Below are positions 56,319-64,000 of a stretch of 64,000 nt of DNA, piece after piece. The stretch is from contig CM056580.1 in the NCBI GenBank assembly GCA_029721435.1, positions 76,657,367-76,721,366 of the forward strand, in the 5' to 3' direction. Made by a program: the position numbers and the translations under genes. Below the pieces are notes generated by a model. The model made no database searches. It was given only the letters and a program-made list of their open reading frames with translations, and was not told where the DNA came from. This stretch comes from Gymnothorax reevesii. Its lineage: Eukaryota > Chordata > Actinopteri > Anguilliformes > Muraenidae. Position 1 is the stretch's first letter, and every line of letters starts with the position of its first letter.

Positions 56319-57931
56319 TACAGTGGCACTTGAAAGTTTGTGAACCCTTTAAAATTTTCTATATTTCTGCATAAATATGACCTAAAACATCATCTGATTT
56401 TCACACAAGTCCTAAAAGTAGATAAAGAAAACCTAGTTAAACAAATGAGACAAAAATATTATACTTGGTCATTTATTTATTGAGGAAAATGATCCAATAA
56501 TACATATCTTTGAGGGGCAAAAGTCTGTAAACCTCTAGGATTAGTGATTCATTTGAAGGTGAAATTAGAGTCAGGTGTTTTCATCAATGGGATGACAATC
56601 AGGTGTGAGTGGGCACCCCGTTTTATTTACAGATCACGGATTTATCAAAGTCTGATCTTCACAACACATGTTTGTGGAAGTGTATCATGGCACGAACGAA
56701 GGAGAGTTCTGAGGACCTCAGAAAAAGCCTTGTTGAAGCTCATCAGGCTGGAAAAGGTTACAAAACCATCTCTAAAGAGTTTGGACTCCACCAGTCCACA
56801 GTCAGACAGATTGTGTACAAATGAAGGAAATTCAAGACCATCGTTACCCTCCCCAGGAGTGGTCGACAAACAAAAATCACTCCAAGAGCAAGGCGTGTAT
56901 CAGTCGGCAAGGTCACAAAGGACCCCAGGGTAACTTCTAAGCAACTGACGGCCTCTCTCACACTAGCTAATGTTAATGTTCATGAGTCCACCATCAGGAG
57001 AACACTGAACAACAATGGTGTGCTTGGCAGGGTTGCAAAGAGAAGGCCGCTGCTCTTCAAAAAGAACATCGCTGCTCGTCTGCAGTTTGCTAAAGATCAC
57101 GTGGACAAGCCAGAAGGCTATTGGAAAAATGTTTTGTAGACAGATGAGACCAAAATAGAACTTTTTGGTTAAATTAGAAGTGTTATGTTTGGAGAAAGGA
57201 AAACCCTGCATTTCAGCATAAGACCCTTATCCCATCTGTGAAACATGGTGGTGGTAATATCATGGTTTGGGCCTGTTTTGCTGCATCTGGGCCAGGATGG
57301 CTGCCATCATTGATGGAATAATGAATTTTGAATTATACCAACAAATTCTAAAGGAAAATGTCAGGACATCTATCATTGAATTGAATCTCAAGAGAAGGTG
57401 GGTCATGCAGCAAGACAACGACCCTAAGTACACAAGTCATTCTACCAAAGAATGATTAAAGAAGAATATTAAGTTAATGTTTTGGAATGGCCAAGTCAAA
57501 GTTCTGACATTAATCTAATCGAAATGTAGAGGAAGGACCTGAAGCGAGCAGTTCATGTGAGGAAACCCACCAACATCCCAGAGTTAAAGCTGTTCTGTAC
57601 GGAGGAATGGGCAAAAATTCCTCCAAGTCGTTGTGCAGGACTGATCAACAGTTACCAGAAACGTTTACTTGCAGTTATTGCTGCACAAGGGGGTCACACC
57701 AGATACTGAAAGCAAAGGTTCACGTACTTTTGCCACTCACAGATATGTAAAATTCGATCATTTTCCTCAATAAATAAATGACCAAGTATAATATTTTTGT
57801 CTCATTTGTTTAACTGGGTTCTCTTCATCTACTTTTAAGACTTGTGTGAAAATCTGATGACGTTTTAGGTCATAATTATGCAGAAATCTAGAAAATTCTA
57901 AAGTGTTCACAAACTTTCAAGCGCCACTGTA
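56319..57931 (+). mobile_element. Near full-length Tc1-like transposon
   Basis: Long inverted ends begin CAGTGGCACTTGAAAGTTTG after TA (56319-56320) and end, reversed, CAGTGGCGCTTGAAAGTTTG before TA (57930-57931). The inverted similarity extends over roughly 200 bp (both sides contain CCAAGTATAATATTTTTGTC or its complement). The length of 1,609 bp is normal for this fish subfamily. One transposase gene in sense orientation is damaged. Confidence 0.9.
56687..57709 (+). pseudogene. Tc1-like transposase pseudogene, near complete
   Basis: From ATG 56687 (MARTKESSEDLRKSLVEAHQ) to TGA 57707-57709 after GGHTRY. The span corresponds to 341 codons, the family's normal length. The paired-like DNA-binding region is clear in the first 46 codons. 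The first stop (TGA 56822-56824) replaces a tryptophan, and a second tryptophan-to-stop change lies near 57137 just before the TDETK motif of the first catalytic Asp. Small deletions near 57170 and 57300 shift the frame, and an insertion of two bases near 57465 nearly restores it. QQDNDPKYTS (about 57409) surrounds the second catalytic Asp. Mostly point damage, so it is younger than the other dead Tc1 genes here. Confidence 0.9.
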
Positions 57932-60900
57932 TAATTAGTCCATTATTTTGGCCGGTTCTTTGGTCTCTGGGGTGATACAATGGTGTTACATAGTGTTGAT
58001 CAAATGTGGGCCATTGTTGGCAGCACTGTGGATGCTGTGATCTCAACTGAAGGAGAGGTGGGCATCAGAGCACAGGAGTCGACGCTCTGACCTGGATTCA
58101 GAGACACAGAGGACAAAGAGAGACACGTAATCCCTCCATACTGCCATCACCTCCAGGTACAGGACACTCTCACAACCGCCAAATCCAGTCAGAGGGTGGC
58201 TTCCGCTGCCTGCCACTTAGCATCTGAGAGCCTTCTGTTCGTGTTTGACACCGCTGATAAACTGGAACAGCAGTGCTCTAACAGTCCCAGTATCTTAACA
58301 TTACCAGCAAAACAGACAGACACATGGTCTAACAGTGGTCTTTACCTTCGCATAATTCATAATTTAAAAAAAAAAAGCCACACGCATAAACGCACGCACG
58401 GTCTAACATTCCCAGTATCGTATCCTTACCCAGCCAAAAAACACAGTGACCGGTAGAAAGACCGACCAACAGACATGCTGACAGGCAGACAGACAGACAC
58501 ACATGCATGTGTGCGCACACACACACGCGCGCGCGCATACATTCAGAAATAGCCAAAATACTACTCTATTTGATGCCTTCAGACATTCTGACTCGGTCGG
58601 TCTATTTTCTTTTGAGAATGAATCGACCATGCAAAACCCATTAGAAGTTATCAAGTTACTTGATATATTAAAACGATTATCTGTCTAACCAGCTCTCCAA
58701 ATCTTATCAAAATGACTGACCTTAGCTTGAGGGGATTCAGCCATGCTGATTTATTGGAAGTACTAAGGCCATAGCCCAGTGTTTTTTTTTTTTTTTTTTA
58801 ATGTGTCCGATTTGTTTTCCATCCTGTGAAACCCTGAAACTCCATTCAGATCTTGTATCTCCGGAAGCAAGAATATGTCAAGACACTTAATGTGCTTTTC
58901 TCCCTCACTTCTAAACCCCAAAGGCTAAAGATTGCTGACTTGCTGCCCAGATACCAGGAAAGGTCCACTTTTCAGGAGAAACCCTTTCAATATTTTAGCG
59001 CAATGCCTCCCCCAACACAGTTTAGAAACTCCAATGAAACAAGAGGGGTCTCATCCATTTATCTTGATGAGATATAGACCGCAGATTCTAAGCTTATCCT
59101 TCCGTGTCTCTTCTCTGTGCAGCGTCTAATAATAAGGACTTTTTTTCCCATAAACATTTCAAGACACAGTGATCTAAGCATTTGCTAGTCCAGTGTGCAA
59201 TTAATATTCCACATCACTAGACCCTGTGGGCTCCTGTCAGGTAATTATGCTTCCTCTAAGAGCCTGGCAGGGCCATGGATAGCGGCAGGCTCAACCATGG
59301 GCAAGCACAGCTGATGCTACTTAGTAATTAGTAGGGTGCAGGTGTCTCGATTTCACACAACTTAAAAAGCACAGCTTGTTGCGGATTATTTGAAGGGAAC
59401 TGAAAATAACACAGGTTACAAGCTTGCCCTCCACAGTCAAGGTTATTCCTATTTGCATTTTTGGCGTCAAGAACAGATTGTAGCCTTTGACTTTAGAGCA
59501 TGTCTGCGATCAATCATTCTCCTCATCACAGGTTCACTTGGCACTTAAATGCACTTTGAAAAAACAAGTATCAGGTGACACCTGGTTTTAGCCAGACCAT
59601 GTGGGTCAGGCAAATCGGGCAAGATGTAGAAATCATGGGTCATGACAGTTATGTAGCCCATAGGCAATTTTTTCTGACATCATTAAAGATGTAGGCATAT
59701 TCGCAGAAGGCTGAATTCATAAATTGTAGTGTCTGACCACTGGTCAAATCGAAATGGTGCCATGTGTCAGCTTGCTAGGGCCATATATTCATGTATGAAC
59801 AAGCAACATCCGACATCAATGTATGGCATATACATTGATCAGGCAGATTAAAATCTCCTGCCTAATATAGGGGAAAATGCCCCCTATGCTTCCAAAACAC
59901 CTCCATCAAACTAATGTCACTTGAATTCCCAAACTTAGGGTTTCCCAGCAGAACATCTCCCAGAATATCTCACTGCCTCCACCAGCTTGTCATCTTCCCA
60001 CAGTGCATCCTGCAGCCCTCTTCCCAGGTACTGTAGATGATGCACACGGACTCAGCAGGAGCACAAGATGTAGAAGGAAATGGGACTCACTGGACTAGGC
60101 GAACTTCTTCAATTGCTTCAGTATCCAGTTCTAAAGGTGGCCATTAGGCCGCAAAGTAAGTCTCACATGACCACTTTTTGAACGCAAGATTTGCGTCTTC
60201 CAGAGACATCCTGAAACTGCAGTCCAGCAAAGCAGTCTTTTTTTTTTGCTGTTCTCCTGCACTGGGAATGTAGGGCTTAGGCTGTAACCCTGCCTTTGTT
60301 ACATTATTCATACAAACATGAGCCATTCACAGGCGGAGGTCTCCACCCATGATCGGCAAGTGTAGGGAGCAGCCTTATCACCTTTCTGCTTTTAACATTA
60401 TTTACCACCACGTTCAAAAGCGTTTTCTTTGTTCGGCTGCCTACACTACCAGTGCAGCTTGTCTCCAAAGGTGGAGTACTGGCAAATCATTTTTACCCAG
60501 GTCACTCAGTGCCAAACAAGACTAGACTCCCCTATGGGAGGAACTTTTAGATGTGGAGCAGGGTTAGAGTGGGTACGTTAGCTAGTCTGTGGGCAAAAAA
60601 AAATTCAATACAAAGCAGCGTATGATGCATGGTGTGTTGTGACACATTCCTTCTGTAAATATAAATGAAATTCTCGGCGACTTGTGCCACAGTCGCCCTT
60701 CGGTCGGTTTGGACCGGACAGGAAAGCCTTCATACCCCTTGTGCATTGATGGGCCCTGGGTGCCCAAAGCCCCCAGTTAGTCCCTCCTTGGACAACTGTC
60801 TGATGTCAAGTCTGCCTACTGGGAGCACCCTAGAGTTCTTGCCACCTCAGAGATACTCCAGCCTACTTGTCTCGTCATTACGACTTAGCCTGTGTCAAAG

Positions 60901-61892
60901 TTGTTCAGTTCTCGTTTCTCTCACATCCAACACATTGAATACAAGAACCCACTGTCCACTTCCCATCTAAACTCAAGGGGTGTTGACTTTCTGCTTATGA
61001 AAACAGGCAATTCCTTTTATGGAAATTACCATTTCCGTTTATAAAAGATAAAATTCTGTGCTCATAAAGCACAGATATTAGAGATGAGATCAGAATAACA
61101 GTGAGCTTATATCACAACAGTGACAAATGAGTGAAAAGAAAATGTTCTGCCACATTTCAGAAGTCCTCTTATCCATCACTGCACAAGGGCAAGCAGGAAT
61201 GTCTGCGTCTCCTGGCTAACTAATATACCTCTTTGTGCTTCCCTTTGGTTTTGTTTGAGAGCTTCAAATCTGGAGCAGTACAGTCCCAACAACATAGACA
61301 GTGGCGAATGCAAAAAATGAGACAAGATCCCAGCTGATTTCTTCTTTTATTGTAATATATAGGTCTATGGCTTTCACATGTAATTATCAGCATTTGGCTA
61401 CCTCTTTGAAGCTTTGAGAAATAGGGTCCCCAAATGACCCCTTTTCTGGTCCGAGACCTTTTTCATGCCCTTTTTTCTCCAAACTTCTAGGCTGGCCCAC
61501 CAGAGTAATTGTAGGTTTGAATTAAGGTCTTGCCAACTAAAAGATTCCTGCAAAAAGGCAACTGGGATACCTTTGAAGTTTGGAGAAAATCCATGAAAAA
61601 CTTTAAAAAAATGGTTTGGAGCATTTTGAGCCCCCCCGTTGACAAACTTCAAGGGTGCCTCAGGTAGAGAACTACATTCTGTTAATCTGCCCTCCCTATA
61701 GACTCACTTTCAGTAAACTTTGAGCTGGGACACCATTGAAGTTCGGAATTATAAAGGTGGGAACTTGCAATTTTGTTAAATTGGCCAAAAAGGGCCAAAA
61801 AAGGGGTTGCTGTAGCTCGGCACAGAAAGAGTCGACAGAGGAGCGGATTGGGTTTTGAGGTTTAGGTAGGGGAGAGTAGGGAGGATTGGACC
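57932..61892. other. Non-coding DNA with an alternating purine-pyrimidine tract
   Basis: No supported gene. AGAC repeats and a 46-bp strictly alternating tract at 58497-58542, T-runs near 58781-58799. The segment at 61.38-61.75 kb has two similar blocks about 200-300 bp apart (both mention AACTTTGA-type words), perhaps part of the repeat region that follows. Confidence 0.4.
58497..58542. repeat. Alternating purine-pyrimidine tract
   Basis: Forty-six bases alternate without a break (CACACATGCATGTGTGCGCA, then AC and GC repeats). Confidence 0.85.
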
Positions 61893-62750
61893 AGGGGGAG
61901 GAGTGAGCCATTTTAATTTTTTCTGCAGTTGACTTGAAATGATCTAAGGTTAAAGGTCATACAGAGTCACCTAGCAACCCTGCAGAGGTCAGGCCTAACA
62001 GAGATGCAACAACATCAGCAAGTAAGTATGCAGAACAAACATTGTCATTTTCATGGGACTAAGAAAAACTTTTTCTTAAAAATCACTGTCATTCTGTAAC
62101 TTATCAAGATTTTGATGCATATGGTACTATTGTGTAATCTGAATATACCGGGGAATATTTTGAGTATATATATGAGACCATGTGCTTGAGCTGGGAAGAT
62201 GGCCAATGCTGAAATCTCTTGAAGTACACTGAGGGAGGAGTGGGCCACTCAGTAGGAGGGAGGACTGAGCCATGGTTCAGCTCTCCCTACCCTGTGGCCC
62301 ACTCCTCCTCCGTGTAAAAATGCACTCTAGGATGAAACTGTCATGGTGAAATACAAGGTTGAGAAACCACAGAAGTTCAGTTATCGGTTTGTGTCCTCAG
62401 AAATTTAATTTGATAGACGGTGCTCTCCAAATGTGATTTTGGACAACTATTTTTGTTGTTTTCATCTGTGTTTCAATAAAGCTTTTTGTTAACTGTCTCT
62501 TTAGTCTGTTGTTTTACCATCGAAACTAACAGTTCAGTCCTTCCCATATGGGGAGGACTGAGCCATTATTTTCCATTGTAGATTTCAACTTCACTGGCTA
62601 TTCTGATCAATACCTTTTGTCATCTGGGTTAGTTAAGAGCCTTCAAGATACGTTTCCTTTTCCACACAGCCTTTTTATCTTCAAACCCAAAGCCTGGGGA
62701 ATATGATCCAAAATTAAAAATGTGGCTCAATCCTCCCCAGTCTCCCCTAC
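61893..62750. repeat. Region with a recurring GGGAGGACTGAGCCAT word
   Basis: The word GGGGGAGGAGTGAGCCAT occurs at about 61896, GGAGGAGTGGGCCACT at about 62233, GGGAGGACTGAGCCATGG at about 62260, and GGGGAGGACTGAGCCAT at about 62550. Reverse forms appear at about 62297 (GTGGCCCACTCCTCCTCC) and 62725 (GGCTCAATCCTCCCC). The spacing is irregular (tens to hundreds of bases). I do not recognise the family. Confidence 0.45.
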
Positions 62751-63386
62751 TATACCAATCTCAAGAAAAAAACAAGTATTCGCCACTAACGTGTCTTTGT
62801 CCCCCGCCACAAAATGTGAAATCGTGTCAAAATGAGCAATCTCTCTGTGTGACCTTGAGAGTGACGCAAAGGTCACCAAAATCGACTAGCGCCGGGGTAT
62901 CACCCTAATACATGTTGACATCAAATTTGAAGAAAATCCGTCAATTCGTTCTAGAGATATCTCGCTGACAAGGATTCGGGACAGACGGACAGACGTGAAT
63001 ACTATGTCCCAGGGACAATTACCCAAATCCAGGGGGGCCAACAATTCAAGGTGCCTGATTTTTCCTGAATCTCTCAAAATGGGCTCTTAAGTGGGTTGAG
63101 CATCTTCTTCAGAGAAAAGAGACATTTGTTTGGACCATCATTTCTCCATAGGCAGAATTTCCATGTAAAAAATAATTGGAACGACCATCGCAGCGTTTCT
63201 TCCACGCTTCGACATTTGTCGACAAGCCAACGGGAAGTTTGTGTTGCCATGGAGCCGACTCAGTTAGCCGCCTGTACGTTTCACCTTTTACAGCTCAGCG
63301 GACTCTGTTCGGGTGTTTATGGCAAGAAGAAGGCGGTTTGCTTGTTTGATTGCTGCGGCACTCACAACTGTTTTATTGGAATATAA
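62751..63386. other. Unassigned DNA with a repeat-like GACGGACAGACG tract
   Basis: At 62.90-63.01 kb the order GAAGAAAATCCGTCAATTCG, GAGATATCTCGCTGACAAGG, then GGGACAGACGGACAGACG and ACTATGTCCC resembles a widespread repeat module. A short frame from ATG 63250 (MEPTQLAACTFHLLQLSGLC) looks like a protein start but cannot be assigned. Confidence 0.3.
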
Positions 63387-63531
63387 AGCTGCTTTCACAC
63401 CGGACAAGAAACAAATTTTTCCCACGACAAATTACATTCATAGTCAATGCAAAGAATTCGCATCTTTGCATTGACTTTGAATGTAATCTGTCATGAAAAA
63501 AATTCGTTTCGTATCCAATATGAAAGCAGCT
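63387..63531. mobile_element. Palindromic MITE, copy 2
   Basis: AGCTGCTTTCACACCGGACA at the left mirrors the right end (TATGAAAGCAGCT). The inner arms share AGTCAATGCAAAGA and its complement around GAATTCG/CATC. It matches copy 1 at 35.8 kb over its full length. Confidence 0.75.
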
Positions 63532-63608
63532 ATAAGCTCCGCAACAGTCCTCGCAGATGCTATGGGCTAGCTACAGCAAATATGAACGTAATCTTACAAA
63601 ACCCAAAA

Positions 63609-64000
63609 CCAGTGAAGTTGTCACGTTACGTAAATCGTAGATAAAAACAGAACACAATGATTTGCAAATCCTTTTCAACTTATATTCAATTGAATACACT
63701 GCAAAGACAAGTTACTTAATGCTCAAACAGGTAAACTTTGTAATTTTTTGCAAATATTAGCTCATTTGGAATTTGATGCCTGCAACATGTTTCAAAAAAG
63801 CTGGCACAAGTGGCAAAAAAGACTGAGAGAGTTTTTTTTTTTTTGCAAATAATCATTAACTTAGAATTTAAAGGCAGCAACACATTGCAAAAAAGTTGGC
63901 ACAGGGGCCTTTTTACCACTGTGTTACATCGCTTTTCCTTTAAACGACACTCAGTAAACGTTTGGGAACTGAGGGAACCAATTTTTGAAGCTTTTCAGGT
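63609..64000 (-). mobile_element. Tc1-like transposon, cut by the window end
   Basis: Begins CCAGTGAAGTTGTCACG and continues with the terminal region also seen at 51.72-51.91 kb, in opposite orientation. Two homologous units of about 65 bp lie side by side (63746-63808 and 63844-63906; both run GCAAATA...AATTT...GCAACA...AAAAAG.TGGCACA). The gene starts to the right and leaves the window. Confidence 0.8.
63913..64000 (-). pseudogene. Tc1-like transposase C-terminus (partial, window edge)
   Basis: On the minus strand the last 28 codons read EKLQKLVPSVPKRLLSVV, an in-frame stop, RKSDVTQW and the final stop at 63913-63915. They match the end of the copy at 51.6 kb almost residue for residue. 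The internal stop suggests a dead gene; the rest is outside the window. Confidence 0.75.

Noticed and set aside
63250..63385. Short frame MEPTQLAACTFHLLQLSGLC as the start of a transposase gene
   Set aside because: It looks like an N-terminus but runs into a MITE within 45 codons and I cannot tie it to a family.
1..64000. CRISPR array, bacterial operons, phage genes
   Set aside because: No regularly spaced repeats, no gene-dense strand runs and no ribosome-binding sites; codon use and repeats are vertebrate.

Overview
This window looks like vertebrate, almost certainly teleost, intergenic DNA. Coding potential is very sparse and all recognisable proteins belong to mobile elements. The repeat mix is typical of ray-finned fish: Tc1-like transposons of several subfamilies, a chromodomain-bearing Ty3/gypsy (Tf1/sushi group) retrotransposon, PIF/Harbinger and hAT relics, palindromic MITEs, tRNA-derived SINEs, CA microsatellites and short CAAGT repeats. 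I found no host gene exon I could defend, and no rRNA, functional tRNA, CRISPR array or bacterial-type operon. Several non-repetitive, complex stretches (about 0.64-1.25, 6.28-6.6, 8.9-9.17, 16.36-16.45, 31.3-31.7, 35.3-35.5 and 53.4-54.3 kb) look like candidate conserved non-coding elements, so a gene desert beside a developmental regulator is possible but unproven.

Layout. 0-9.7 kb: non-coding DNA with a decayed Tc1-like copy (2.0-3.15 kb), a hairpin (4.4 kb), a SINE fragment (5.8 kb) and a 0.5-kb fold-back element (7.4-7.9 kb). 13.8-14.8 kb: a Harbinger-like element holding only the Myb/SANT-like gene. 16.8-19.3 kb: a dead hAT transposase gene followed by a dead Tc1-like transposase gene in reverse. 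20.4-20.9 kb: a long tRNA-headed SINE. 21.0-23.4 kb: a Tc1-like element split by a second, internally deleted Tc1-like element. 23.85-30.35 kb: a complete, apparently very young retrotransposon with 1,102-bp LTRs that differ at one visible site, a 5-bp target duplication and one uninterrupted 1,417-codon gag-pol frame. 33.9-36.0 kb: two MITEs. 36.6-37.85 and 48.9-50.13 kb: solo LTRs of an older, related subfamily in opposite orientations. 44.1-44.3 kb: a TTAA-flanked hairpin MITE. 47.0-48.3 kb: an element with about 80-bp terminal inverted repeats enclosing a broken RecQ-like helicase gene. 51.4-51.9 and 63.6-64.0 kb: two copies of another Tc1-like family. 56.3-57.9 kb: a near full-length Tc1-like element with stops and frameshifts.

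The most interesting object is the retrotransposon. Its primer-binding site does not resemble a tRNA 3' end. It is a perfect 10-bp complement of the predicted 5' end of the element's own RNA, about 30 bp downstream of a TATA box in the LTR, which fits the self-priming mechanism known for Tf1/sushi-group elements. The RecQ-bearing inverted-repeat element and the nested Tc1 pair are the next most informative structures. All functional statements rest on motif recognition by eye; no alignment or database search was run.
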